Source of the DNA: Sphingobacteriales bacterium
Lineage (GTDB): Bacteria > Bacteroidota > Bacteroidia > Chitinophagales > JADIYW01
DNA length: 64,000 nt
Direction: 5' to 3'
NCBI GenBank assembly: GCA_016699615.1
Contig: CP064984.1
Coordinates: forward strand, 2,266,001-2,330,000
Of the stretch, positions 7,774-16,241 are shown piece after piece. The number at the start of each line of letters is the position of its first letter. Position 1 is the first letter of the stretch. The translations under genes were made by a program, and so were the position numbers. The notes under the pieces were generated by a model, which ran no database searches, had not been told where the DNA came from, and was given only the letters and a program-made list of their open reading frames with translations.

Positions 7774-8676
7774 TAAAGAAGATTATTATATGTTTTATAT
7801 TACTGAATTCAATACTTGGTTTCTCTCAAGAACTCAATTGTAATGTATCCGTTATTGCACCAAAGAATCAAAATATTTCTCCAACTATTTTTAAAAATAT
7901 GGAGAATGCCATCAGAGAATTTATGAATGGCAGAAAATGGAGCAATTCTACTTACAAAGAATTTGAACGTATAAGATGCAATATTACAATCAATATTACT
8001 GAAATTCCATCAGAAGGTGTTTATAGAGCAACTGCCATTGTGCAATCTCAAAGACCAGTGTACAATAGCAATGTACCAATCTATGATGCTTACATACCAA
8101 GATCAAGATTTTGATTTTGTTTATGAAGATTTGCAAATTTTAGATTATAATGACAATAACTATAGCACTCAGCTAACATCATTATTGGCATTCTATGCAA
8201 ATTTATTTTTAGCATACGATGCTGAGTCATTTGCTGAAGATGGTGGCGAAACCTTTTTTCAAAAAGCATTAAATATAAGTAATAATGTTCCTGTTAATGA
8301 GCGAAGTAGATACAAAGGTTGGAGCAAGCTAGATGGTACAAGAAATAGATATGCATTGATTGATGGTTGGCTAAATCCAAGATATAAGGATTTTAGAAAA
8401 GCATTTTTAATGTTTCATTTTAATGGATTGGATAGAATGTACGATGATATTGCAAGTGCAAGAAGTGTAATTACAAACACACTTACTACATTTCAAAAAT
8501 TAAATAAAGATAATCCACTGTTGATGTCATTGCGATTATTCTTTGAAACAAAAAGAGAAGAATTGAATAATATATATTCAAAAGCTGAAACTACAGAGAA
8601 AAATATGGTTGTTCCAATATTATCTGTATTAGATCCAACGCAAGCAGAAACATATAAAAAGTTACTAAAAAACTAA
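7770..8676 (+). CDS. DUF4835 family exported protein, reading frame interrupted
   Basis: Bacteroidota-specific protein of unknown function that commonly follows coaBC. The N-terminus has a signal peptide (IIICFILLNSILGFSQ), followed by the family pattern ELNCNVSVIAP and QSQRPVYNSN. The frame then changes near 8071-8075: dropping one base (for example g8073) reads NSNYQSMMLTYQDQDFDF, aligning with the family's usual RPVYNS...D.DF.F stretch, and continues through LTSLLAFYANLFLAYDAESF, YKGWSKLDGTRNRY and FHFNGLDRMYDD. The repaired protein has 301 residues, normal for the family. As sequenced, frame one ends at 8114. Its ATG overlaps the coaBC stop (ATGA), and its TAA interlocks with the convergent queD-like stop. 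Confidence 0.85.
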
Positions 8677-9080
8677 GCAGGATATTCTACAAAATTATTT
8701 TGTGTTTCGTATAATTTGATTTTTAAATCTAATTTATAATCTAGACAACTACGCAATAGATTGTAAGTAACTACGGCAATATTTTCAGCAGTTGGATTCA
8801 AATCGTAAAATTCGACTACATCTAGATTCAAGTTTTTATGGTCAAATTTCTCAATGATATTTTCTTGTATCATATCATTCAAAATTTTTAGGTCAATTAC
8901 ATAGCCAGTATCTTCTTCAATTTCTCCAATTACTTTTACTTCTAAAACATAGTTGTGACCATGAAAATTCTGATTGGCACATAACCCAAATACGGATTCG
9001 TTTTTTTCATCAGTCCATTGTTTATTCCAAAGTTTATGTGCAGCATTAAATGTAGCTCTTCTTATTACAGCAGTTTTCAT
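8673..9080 (-). CDS. queD: 6-pyruvoyl-tetrahydropterin synthase/QueD-like enzyme
   Basis: A 135-residue T-fold enzyme of the PTPS/6-carboxy-tetrahydropterin synthase family. Zinc ligands are seen as FNAAHKL near the start and NFHGHNYVLEV in the middle. The catalytic region LCANQNFHGH carries a Cys four residues before the HGH motif, and ETQNNFVEY near the end holds the pterin-binding Glu. In bacteria this enzyme usually makes the precursor for queuosine (QueD); a biopterin-type role cannot be excluded because no other que gene is in the window. Its stop (TAG) interlocks with that of DUF4835 (8673-8676). Confidence 0.85.
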   Translation of the reverse strand: MKTAVIRRATFNAAHKLWNKQWTDEKNESVFGLCANQNFHGHNYVLEVKVIGEIEEDTGYVIDLKILNDMIQENIIEKFDHKNLNLDVVEFYDLNPTAENIAVVTYNLLRSCLDYKLDLKIKLYETQNNFVEYPA

Positions 9081-9126
9081 GTTAGGTATTAATTCTTATT
9101 TTAATAATATTAATAGAAGATAATTT

Positions 9127-9987
9127 TTAGATATGTCTTTCGGCATGGTAGGATGAGCGCACCATTGCACCGCTTTCCACATAATTAAATCCTTTTTGTA
9201 AGCCAACTTGTTTGTAATGCTCAAACATTTCAGGTGTTATGTATGCTTCTACTTTTGCATGCATTTTTGTCGGTTGTAAATATTGTCCAAGCGTCAATAC
9301 ATCACAGCCATGATTTACTAAATCATCCATTATTTGATATACTTGTTCAGGCGTTTCGCCTAAGCCAAGCATTACGCCACTTTTTGTACGCTTACCAAAA
9401 TCTTTAGTTCTTTGTATTTGTTCTAAGCTACGTTCGTATTTTGCTTGTGATCTTATTTTTCTATATAATTCTTTTACGGTTTCCATGTTGTGCGATACAA
9501 CTTCTTGCCCAGCACTAATCATTACTTCCAAAGCATTCCAATCTGCTTTTACATCAGGAATTAATGTTTCAATTGTTGTATTTGGAGAAATTAATTTTAT
9601 TTGTTTTACTGTTTCGTGCCATATTTTGGCACCTTTATCAGGCAACTCATCTCTATTTACTGATGTAACTACAGCATGCTTTACTTGCATTAACTGAATG
9701 GCTTTTGCTACACGCAAAGGTTCTTCTTCATCTACAAAAAAAGGACGACCAGTTGCTACAGCACAAAATGCACATGAACGTGTACATACATTGCCTAATA
9801 TCATAAATGTTGCAGTGCCTTCGCCCCAACATTCGCCCATATTCGGACAATTACCACTTTCGCAAATTGTATGCAATTTGTAAGTATCAACTAAGTTTCT
9901 TACTTTTTTATAGTTTTCTCCAATTGGTATTTTTACTTTCAACCAACTTGGTTTGGGTACTCTTTTATGTTCTACTGTGCTGTCCAA
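9127..9987 (-). CDS. lipA: lipoyl synthase
   Basis: Radical SAM enzyme inserting two sulfurs into protein-bound octanoyl groups to form lipoamide for 2-oxoacid dehydrogenases and the glycine cleavage system. The auxiliary cluster motif CESGNCPNMGEC is near residues 42-53, the radical SAM motif CTRSCAFC near 68-75, and the C-terminal RSSYHA serine ligand motif is present. The 286 residues match the family. No ATG is available: TAA lies two codons upstream, so the TTG at 9987 is the likely start. It follows the barrel-like protein gene by 3 nt and may be co-transcribed with it. No lipB is seen here. Confidence 0.97.
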   Translation of the reverse strand: MDSTVEHKRVPKPSWLKVKIPIGENYKKVRNLVDTYKLHTICESGNCPNMGECWGEGTATFMILGNVCTRSCAFCAVATGRPFFVDEEEPLRVAKAIQLMQVKHAVVTSVNRDELPDKGAKIWHETVKQIKLISPNTTIETLIPDVKADWNALEVMISAGQEVVSHNMETVKELYRKIRSQAKYERSLEQIQRTKDFGKRTKSGVMLGLGETPEQVYQIMDDLVNHGCDVLTLGQYLQPTKMHAKVEAYITPEMFEHYKQVGLQKGFNYVESGAMVRSSYHAERHI

Positions 9988-9990
9988 ATG

Positions 9991-10803
9991 TTATTTTCTT
10001 TTTCCTATTTGAAATCCAACATATACACTAGGATATATTTTCTTATTATTTACAAGCATAACTTGTGTTTGCTTAAAATATATATCACATGCAAATCCTA
10101 AGTCTAAACCTTTTACTACGCCTTCATCTTTTGACCAATCAAAAGAAAATCCAGTTTTTAGATGAATGCCTGGTTGAAATTTAAGATTCCAACCTTTTCC
10201 AAATCCAGAGCCACCAACAATTGGTTGTAAATAACCACCAGAAAATGGAAGATAGTTGGTGAAATAAGCTTCGTTTTTTCCATTTTCATATGCCACATCA
10301 ATTATATTTGAAAATGTGTATTCTCCATGCCCAACTTCTTCTAGTGATAATGTATCTACTACTTTTAGCATATATGGTTTTAACATAGCCAATGAAAAAC
10401 CAACTGCATAATGAGCATATATTCTTACACCATTTTTCTTTGCACGTTCTGCTAATAATATTTTTTGTCCTACATTAAAGTGTGCTGCAAATAGATTGTT
10501 TTGTTTGCCATAAACAAACCTTTTAAACTGTGCATCTTCATTATTGTAAGGAGATTGTTGTTTTACTTGAGATAAATGTGCATAGTATCCAAATTCTAGT
10601 TGGTACAACATAGAAGCTCTAATCCTTTTGCCATGTGTATAGTCAAAATTGAATCCAAAGCCATCACTTCTTAGTTTTCCACCTACAGCCCAAGAACGTT
10701 TTGCTTTGTCAAATTTTTTTGATTTTTGAGCATCAACTTCACTGTCTTGTGCTTTTGCAAAAAAGAAGATGAAAAATGATAAGAATAGATAGAAATACTT
10801 CAT
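9991..10803 (-). CDS. Predicted outer-membrane beta-barrel protein
   Basis: A 270-residue exported protein. A classical signal peptide (YLFLSFFIFFFAKAQ) would be cleaved after AKA. The mature part has many short alternating aromatic strands such as GFGFNFDYTHG, YQLEFGYYAH and LDLGFACDIYF, ends with VYVGFQIGK, and has no cytoplasmic-type domain. These are features of small Bacteroidota outer-membrane barrels. I do not recognise a characterised homologue. It is 3 nt upstream of lipA in the same direction, which may only reflect compact packing. The ATG at 10803 begins the signal peptide directly. Confidence 0.65.
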   Translation of the reverse strand: MKYFYLFLSFFIFFFAKAQDSEVDAQKSKKFDKAKRSWAVGGKLRSDGFGFNFDYTHGKRIRASMLYQLEFGYYAHLSQVKQQSPYNNEDAQFKRFVYGKQNNLFAAHFNVGQKILLAERAKKNGVRIYAHYAVGFSLAMLKPYMLKVVDTLSLEEVGHGEYTFSNIIDVAYENGKNEAYFTNYLPFSGGYLQPIVGGSGFGKGWNLKFQPGIHLKTGFSFDWSKDEGVVKGLDLGFACDIYFKQTQVMLVNNKKIYPSVYVGFQIGKRK

Positions 10804-10882
10804 TCGCTTGTATATAATAACAATTTTACAGAATAAAGTTTAAAAATAATAAATAATTTATAGAAATGACAGAATTTATATT

Positions 10883-11197
10883 TTATTCTGTTGTTATATC
10901 ATTTACATAAATAAAATTATGACTTGCATCATAGATAGGCTTTCCATTTTTGATTACAATTAATTGCGGACTTTGATGCTCAATATTTGTAACATCAGCT
11001 ATATGGTTAGATACGTCTCTATGTTGTAATAAATCTAAGTAATATATTGGAAATTGATGATTCCATTCTTTTTCTATTCTATTTTTTGCCATTGAGCTTA
11101 TAGAACATCTTGTTGAGTGTTTGAAAACAGCAAACAAAGTTTCGTTCTGCATCAAGCTATCAAATTGTTGCTTGTCAGTTAAGATTTCCCAATTCAT
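10883..11197 (-). CDS. ytxJ: YtxJ-like monothiol thioredoxin-fold protein
   Basis: A 104-residue protein of the YtxJ family, linked in other bacteria to bacillithiol redox chemistry. The active-site region FKHSTRCSISSMA carries a single Cys, as in the family, instead of a CxxC. The C-terminal part SPQLIVIKNGKPIYDASHN is the typical thioredoxin-fold cis-Pro/beta-hairpin region. Its presence suggests that the organism makes or uses bacillithiol, but no bsh gene is in this window. It has no signal peptide. The next gene upstream on this strand is the small lipoprotein 29 bp away. Confidence 0.85.
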   Translation of the reverse strand: MNWEILTDKQQFDSLMQNETLFAVFKHSTRCSISSMAKNRIEKEWNHQFPIYYLDLLQHRDVSNHIADVTNIEHQSPQLIVIKNGKPIYDASHNFIYVNDITTE

Positions 11198-11226
11198 CTA
11201 TATGTAATTATACGTTGTGTTTAGTT

Positions 11227-11346
11227 TCAATGTTTTAGATGCTTTTGGTGGAATGAACCTGGGCATCCTGATTTTTTGCTTTGACATGCTGATGCTAATA
11301 GTACTAATGCTACAACTGCTGAGAAAATTAACTTTCTATTGTTCAT
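11227..11346 (-). CDS. 39-residue predicted lipoprotein
   Basis: A complete small reading frame on the minus strand: ATG at 11346, TGA at 11227-11229. The product starts MNNRKLIFSAVV, has a hydrophobic stretch, then the lipobox LASAC with Cys21. The mature peptide of about 19 residues is basic and rich in Lys, Ser, Gly and His, with one further Cys (KSGCPG). A good -7 box TAGTTTTG lies 25 nt upstream. Such tiny lipoproteins are common in Bacteroidota and are usually missed by gene callers. No function can be assigned. The ytxJ-like gene lies downstream on the same strand. Confidence 0.7.
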   Translation of the reverse strand: MNNRKLIFSAVVALVLLASACQSKKSGCPGSFHQKHLKH

Positions 11347-11371
11347 ATTGATGTTTTTTATTATTTAACGT

Positions 11372-11379
11372 CAAAACTA
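11372..11379 (-). promoter_or_regulatory. -7 box TAGTTTTG for the small lipoprotein
   Basis: The minus-strand sequence TAGTTTTG fits TAnnTTTG and ends 25 nt before the ATG at 11346. It supports transcription of the small lipoprotein and possibly ytxJ behind it. Confidence 0.45.
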
Positions 11380-11455
11380 TAAAATATATTGTGTTTAAAT
11401 GATTAAGAAATATTTATTGTATTATTTTTACAAATTACTTAACATAGTTCTAAAA

Positions 11456-12814
11456 ATGTCTAAATATCATTTTATCGCAATAGGTGGTGCTGTGATGCAC
11501 CAATTAGCATTACATCTAAAACAAGAAGGTCACGAAATATCTGGCTCAGATGATGCAATATTTGAACCAGCAAAATCTAATTTGGAAAAAGCGGGAATTT
11601 TGCCTGAAAATCTTGGTTGGAATGATACAGTAATTACTCCAGATATAGATGCAATTATTTTAGGTATGCATGCAAAACCAGATAATCCAGAATTACTAAA
11701 AGCTCAAGATTTAAATCTTAAAATTTATTCATTTCCTGAGTTTTTTTATGAACAATGTAAAGCTAAAGTTAGAATTGCAGTGGCTGGTAGTCATGGAAAA
11801 ACATCAATAACATCAATGCTTATGCATCTATTTAAAAATCATGATGCTAAGTTTGACTATTTGGTAGGTGCAAAACTAGATGGTTTTCAATATATGGTAA
11901 ATTCAGCATCAAACAATGAATATGCAATTATTGAAGCAGATGAATATCTAACGTCGCCATTAGATTTGCGTAGTAAGTTTTTGCATTATTATCCAAATAT
12001 TGCAATTATTTCTGGCATTGCTTGGGATCATATAAATGTGTTTCCAGCTTATGATAGCTATTTAGAAACATTTAGGAAATTCATTCAAAGTATAAAAAAA
12101 GATGGCTATTTAATATACAATAATAATGATGATGAGTTGGTAAATCTTATAAAATCTATAGATACAACGCATGTTCAACTTATACCATATTGTTCCTTAG
12201 CATCTGAAGTAATTGATGAAAATGTGTACATTAAATACAACGATAAAAGCTACAAAATAAATGTTTTTGGCACACATAATTTATCTAATCTAAATGCTGC
12301 CTTTGAAGTTGGAAAAATTGTTGGGTTTTCTGAAGAAAGTATTCTAAAAAGTTTTGAAACATTTAGTGGTGCAGCAAAAAGATTAGAAAATGTTTTTGAT
12401 GATAAAGAAAGAAGAATTTCAATATATAGAGATTTTGCACATGCACCATCAAAAGTAATAGCTACTGTAAATGCAGTTAGAGAAAAATATCAGAATAGAA
12501 AAATTATTGCATTTTTAGAATTGCATACATATAGTAGTCTACAAGAAAACTTTATTGAACAATATGCAAATTCATTAGCTAAAGCAGATGTTAAGTTTCT
12601 TTATATAGACGAAGAAGCATTGAAAATAAAAAACAAAGAAAAATTTGATGCACAGTGGCTCAAAAAACAATTTAATGATGAAACAATTATTGTTGTAGAA
12701 GACAAAAATGATATTCTTGAATTAATAAAAAACGAGTTGGAAAATAATAGTGTGTTGTTGCTAATGAGTTCTGGAAATTTAGGCGGATTGGATATTCAAC
12801 AATTGATGGATTAA
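11456..12814 (+). CDS. mpl: Mpl-like UDP-MurNAc tripeptide ligase
   Basis: Mur-ligase family enzyme of 452 residues. Mpl recycles peptidoglycan by joining UDP-N-acetylmuramate to the freed tripeptide L-Ala-gamma-D-Glu-meso-DAP. The N-terminal domain starts FIAIGGAVMHQLALHLK, the ATP loop is VAGSHGKTSITSML near residues 105-118, the central domain carries EADEYLTSPLD and AWDHINVFP, and the C-terminal domain has YRDFAHAPSKV. The substitution of AVMH for the more usual GIGM in the first loop fits Bacteroidota Mpl-like proteins. A longer frame starts at 11399, but the ATG at 11456 begins the conserved N-terminus. Its TAA interlocks with the convergent sulfotransferase stop. Confidence 0.88.
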   Translation: MSKYHFIAIGGAVMHQLALHLKQEGHEISGSDDAIFEPAKSNLEKAGILPENLGWNDTVITPDIDAIILGMHAKPDNPELLKAQDLNLKIYSFPEFFYEQCKAKVRIAVAGSHGKTSITSMLMHLFKNHDAKFDYLVGAKLDGFQYMVNSASNNEYAIIEADEYLTSPLDLRSKFLHYYPNIAIISGIAWDHINVFPAYDSYLETFRKFIQSIKKDGYLIYNNNDDELVNLIKSIDTTHVQLIPYCSLASEVIDENVYIKYNDKSYKINVFGTHNLSNLNAAFEVGKIVGFSEESILKSFETFSGAAKRLENVFDDKERRISIYRDFAHAPSKVIATVNAVREKYQNRKIIAFLELHTYSSLQENFIEQYANSLAKADVKFLYIDEEALKIKNKEKFDAQWLKKQFNDETIIVVEDKNDILELIKNELENNSVLLLMSSGNLGGLDIQQLMD

Positions 12815-13794
12815 ATTCTATATTTCTTGTTTTTGTTGATGTAATGGAACAAAGAAGGAGCAGTGCGTACAAAATATTTAGCAACAAAAAGTTTTAGTTT
12901 AGATGTGAAATTCAAATCACTACCATCACCTAAATTACTTTTCTCATAATTATATTGTTGCATAATTTCATTACAATTTATTTCAATTGTAGAAATCATA
13001 CTCTTGTCCATCTCATCTTTCCATCTATCAATATTTTCTGTATTAAAATTTTTGTCTTTTTGAAATTTATCACCAAAAGAACTATTAAAAACGCCCATTT
13101 GCAACATATCAGCTTGGAATTCTATTCCTAAAAAATTACACATGTTTTGTATTGTAATTTCAGGTTGTACAACCATGTCCTCGTATTTTACAACTAAAAC
13201 ATTATCGCTACCAATTTTCTTTTTTATTTTATCTACCAAGTAATATGCTGTGTTATATCTTGCAATAAAAGTTAACAAATTAAAAGGTGCCAAGCCCAAA
13301 GCTTTAATATTCTTTTTTATTAATTCTGAATAAGCAGTTGCTCTTGGATCTCTTATTGTAATTATTATTTTCGCTGGATTAAAATGATTTAAGATTTCAT
13401 TGTAGTAATAAATATGTGCAGGTGTTTTTTCGCCAAAATATTCAATTTCTGGAGATTGTTCTTGCCTGATTAAAAAGTTTAAGAAATCTGCTGTATTTTT
13501 TGGAAAAAACGCTTGTTTTCTGATTTCTGCAACCAAATCTTCTAATTTTATATATTCATTTTCTTGCTTCCAACCAAAATTTATTTCAGGAAATTTCTGT
13601 AATACATAATCAGCAAAATCTTCGTAGTTTTTTACATTTGTTGGGATTTGTAGTTTATTTCCAAACTTCCAAAATACCAAATAGGCATGCGATTCTTGTT
13701 TGTAAATATATACCTTAGGACTTTTTTCAATAATTCTAGTAGCTAATGTAGTGCCTGTTCTTCCAGCCCCAAAAATAAAAACATAACCTTTCAT
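12811..13794 (-). CDS. sulfotransferase family protein
   Basis: A 327-residue P-loop enzyme expected to transfer sulfate from PAPS to an unknown acceptor. The 5'-phosphosulfate loop is FIFGAGRTGTTLATRII at the N-terminus, and the 3'-phosphate loop is ITIRDPRATAYSEL in the middle, in the correct order and spacing. The C-terminal part includes LVVKYEDMVVQPE and a late helix with IQNMCNFLGIEF, all standard for this family. There is no signal peptide. It is isolated on its strand. The acceptor could be a sugar or lipid; nothing in the neighbourhood indicates which. Confidence 0.85.
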   Translation of the reverse strand: MKGYVFIFGAGRTGTTLATRIIEKSPKVYIYKQESHAYLVFWKFGNKLQIPTNVKNYEDFADYVLQKFPEINFGWKQENEYIKLEDLVAEIRKQAFFPKNTADFLNFLIRQEQSPEIEYFGEKTPAHIYYYNEILNHFNPAKIIITIRDPRATAYSELIKKNIKALGLAPFNLLTFIARYNTAYYLVDKIKKKIGSDNVLVVKYEDMVVQPEITIQNMCNFLGIEFQADMLQMGVFNSSFGDKFQKDKNFNTENIDRWKDEMDKSMISTIEINCNEIMQQYNYEKSNLGDGSDLNFTSKLKLFVAKYFVRTAPSLFHYINKNKKYRI

Positions 13795-13850
13795 GTATAA
13801 TTAATGCTAAACTTTTAGTAAAGATAATACTTAATATCTATGCATTTAAT

Positions 13851-13858
13851 TATATTTG
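13851..13858 (+). promoter_or_regulatory. -7 box TATATTTG upstream of nuoE
   Basis: TATATTTG fits TAnnTTTG, ends 15 nt before the nuoE ATG at 13874, and lies in the 79-bp gap divergent from the sulfotransferase gene. Confidence 0.5.
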
Positions 13859-13873
13859 CATAGCTTTCTAATT

Positions 13874-14398
13874 ATGTCAAATTTAACCACAGCAATCAGT
13901 TTTTCACCAGAAGTACTACAAAAAGTACAAGAAATTATCAAACGATATCCAGAAGGTAGAGAGAAATCTGCGTTATTGCCAATATTGCATATTGCGCAGG
14001 CAGAGTTTGATGGATGGCTAAGTGTAGAAACTATGGATTACGTAGCATCTATACTAAATATTCTTCCAATAGAAGTGTATGAAGTGGCATCATTTTATAC
14101 AATGTTTAATTTAGAACCAGTTGCAAAATACCTTATAGAAATATGCCAAACAAGTTCATGCTGGATGTGTGGCGCAGAAGATATTGTAGTCTATCTCAAA
14201 AATAAATTACATGTGGAAGTAGGACAAATTACGACAGATAGCATGTTTCAAATAAAATTGGTTGAATGCTTAGGTTCTTGTGGCACAGCACCAATGTTTC
14301 AAATAGGAGACAAATACTATGAAAATCTTACATTTGAAAAAATTGATACCATTTTAGAAGAATTAAGAAAAGAAAACAAGCGAAGTAGATATTGTTAA
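13874..14398 (+). CDS. nuoE: NADH dehydrogenase subunit E (24-kDa, 2Fe-2S)
   Basis: A 174-residue thioredoxin-like ferredoxin subunit of the NADH-input module of complex I, carrying the N1a 2Fe-2S cluster. The cysteines are arranged C91-x4-C96 (CQTSSC, with an extra C99) and C132-x3-C136 (CLGSC), and the N-terminal helix region RYPEGREKSALLPILHIAQ is diagnostic. A longer frame with a TTG start at 13856 exists; the ATG at 13874 after the -7 box is preferred. It is followed by nuoF after 9 nt, but no other nuo gene is present, so the module is split from the rest of complex I or serves another NADH-linked enzyme. Confidence 0.93.
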   Translation: MSNLTTAISFSPEVLQKVQEIIKRYPEGREKSALLPILHIAQAEFDGWLSVETMDYVASILNILPIEVYEVASFYTMFNLEPVAKYLIEICQTSSCWMCGAEDIVVYLKNKLHVEVGQITTDSMFQIKLVECLGSCGTAPMFQIGDKYYENLTFEKIDTILEELRKENKRSRYC

Positions 14399-14407
14399 TC
14401 AAGTATT

Positions 14408-15754
14408 ATGAGCATTAAATTACTTTTAGAACACGACCATATTGAAGGCATCAACACATTAGATGTATATAAAAAAAATGGTGGATATGCTACACTAGAA
14501 AATACATTAAAATGTCTTTCACCCAATGATGTGTTGTTAGAAGTACAAAAATCAGGTTTGAGAGGTAGAGGTGGAGCAGGCTTTCCAACAGGAATGAAAT
14601 GGAGTTTTTTGGCTAAACCAGAAGGCGTTCCAAGGTATTTAGTTTGCAATGCAGACGAATCAGAGCCAGGTACATTCAAAGATAGATATTTGATGGAGCG
14701 TATTCCACATTTACTAATTGAAGGAATGATACTGTCAAGCTATGCATTAGGTGCAAATACAGCATACATCTATGTGCGTGGTGAGTATTTTTACATTATT
14801 AAAATATTAGAAAAAGCAATAAAAGAAGCATACGCAGCTGGCTTGCTTGGAAAAAATATCTTAGGCTTACAATATGATTTAGATTTATATGTTCAGCCAG
14901 GTGGTGGTGCATATATTTGTGGCGAAGAAACAGCATTGTTAGAATCATTAGAAGGCAAAAGAGGCAATCCAAGAATTAAGCCACCATTCCCTGCAGTTGC
15001 AGGTTTGTATGGCAGCCCTACAGTAGTAAACAATGTAGAAACATTAGCAGCAGTTGTGCCAATCATAAAAATGAGTGGAGAAAAATACGCACAAATTGGC
15101 GTAGGAAAATCAACAGGAACAAAATTAATTTCGGCATCAGGGCATTTGAATAAACCAGGTGTTTATGAAATAGAACTTGGGCTTCCTGTGGAGGAATTTA
15201 TATACTCAGATGAATATTGTGGAGGAATAAGAAACGGAAAAAAATTAAAAGCAGTAATTGCTGGTGGTTCTTCAGTTCCAGTGCTACCAACAGAATTAAT
15301 ATTAAAAACAGCAAAAGGCGAACCAAGATTGATGTCTTATGAATCTTTGAATGATGGTGGATTTTTAACTGGCACCATGTTGGGTTCTGGTGGTTTTATA
15401 GCCATGGACGAAGACACATCGATTGTAAAAAATCTATTCACTTTTGCAAGATTCTATCATCACGAAAGTTGCGGACAATGTTCGCCATGTAGAGAAGGAA
15501 CAGGATGGATGGAAAAAATTCTTAAGAAATTTATAAATGGCGAAGCCACAATGAATGATATAGATTTACTTTGGGATATACAAAGTAAGATTGATGGTAA
15601 AACAATTTGTCCACTTGGCGAAGCAGCAGCTTGGCCAGTAGCAAGTGCAATTCGTCATTTCCGACACGAGTTTGAAGAATATGTACGCAATGGAAATTCT
15701 ATTCAAGATGTAAAACATTACTACAGATTGAATAATCTTTCAGTTCCAGTTTAG
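14408..15754 (+). CDS. nuoF: NADH dehydrogenase subunit F (51-kDa, FMN/NADH)
   Basis: A 448-residue subunit that binds NADH and FMN and holds the N3 4Fe-4S cluster. GRGGAGFPTGMKW near residues 51-63 is the NADH-binding glycine loop, CNADESEPGTFKDR and PGGGAYICGEETALLESLEG are FMN/NADH segments, and ESCGQCSPCREGTGW with a later TICPLGEAAAW gives the four cluster cysteines. Full length, intact frame. It sits 9 nt after nuoE in the usual order, but nuoG is absent downstream, where a small membrane protein and an unknown gene follow. Confidence 0.96.
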   Translation: MSIKLLLEHDHIEGINTLDVYKKNGGYATLENTLKCLSPNDVLLEVQKSGLRGRGGAGFPTGMKWSFLAKPEGVPRYLVCNADESEPGTFKDRYLMERIPHLLIEGMILSSYALGANTAYIYVRGEYFYIIKILEKAIKEAYAAGLLGKNILGLQYDLDLYVQPGGGAYICGEETALLESLEGKRGNPRIKPPFPAVAGLYGSPTVVNNVETLAAVVPIIKMSGEKYAQIGVGKSTGTKLISASGHLNKPGVYEIELGLPVEEFIYSDEYCGGIRNGKKLKAVIAGGSSVPVLPTELILKTAKGEPRLMSYESLNDGGFLTGTMLGSGGFIAMDEDTSIVKNLFTFARFYHHESCGQCSPCREGTGWMEKILKKFINGEATMNDIDLLWDIQSKIDGKTICPLGEAAAWPVASAIRHFRHEFEEYVRNGNSIQDVKHYYRLNNLSVPV

Positions 15755-15767
15755 AATAATATTTATT

Positions 15768-16226
15768 ATGAAATATATAGTTATAGTATGTATTGCTCTT
15801 GGGCTAATATTGTCTTTAATATTTGGTATTGAATATAATTGTGATGGTCAGGAGATTTTTCCAACATATTTTGGTAGTCCATTTGTCTTTAAGCAAGAAT
15901 CATTAGGAAGCTCAATGGAATATTATTTCAGTATTTTAGGATTAATATTTAATGTTTTTATTTGGAGCATAGTTTTAGTTATTGTTGATTATTATATAAG
16001 AAAAGTGATAAATAAATTATATAATAAAACTCAATTAAAATTCTATTACATAAGTCTTGTTGGTGTATTAGTTGTTTATTCATCAATCATTATTATACTG
16101 AATATGACAACCGTTGGACACGGATTTAAGAAAGAATTAAATTATTGGTATTGGAATGTGGATGATGAAGCAGAAAAATGGAATGTAGAATGTGAGGGAA
16201 AGTTTATTTATTTTAATATTTTTTAG
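15768..16226 (+). CDS. small multi-pass membrane protein, unknown
   Basis: A 152-residue protein with about three hydrophobic segments: an N-terminal one (IVIVCIALGLILSLIFGI), a second near residues 50-75 (FNVFIWSIVLVIVDYYI) and a third near 95-115 (SLVGVLVVYSSIIIILN). A loop rich in Tyr, Phe and Gly follows the first segment. The C-terminal tail (WNVDDEAEKWNVE) is polar and acidic. It begins 13 nt after nuoF and ends 15 nt before the next gene, so it may share the nuoEF transcript. I do not recognise a family. Confidence 0.6.
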   Translation: MKYIVIVCIALGLILSLIFGIEYNCDGQEIFPTYFGSPFVFKQESLGSSMEYYFSILGLIFNVFIWSIVLVIVDYYIRKVINKLYNKTQLKFYYISLVGVLVVYSSIIIILNMTTVGHGFKKELNYWYWNVDDEAEKWNVECEGKFIYFNIF

Positions 16227-16241
16227 CATTAATCTAACGAC

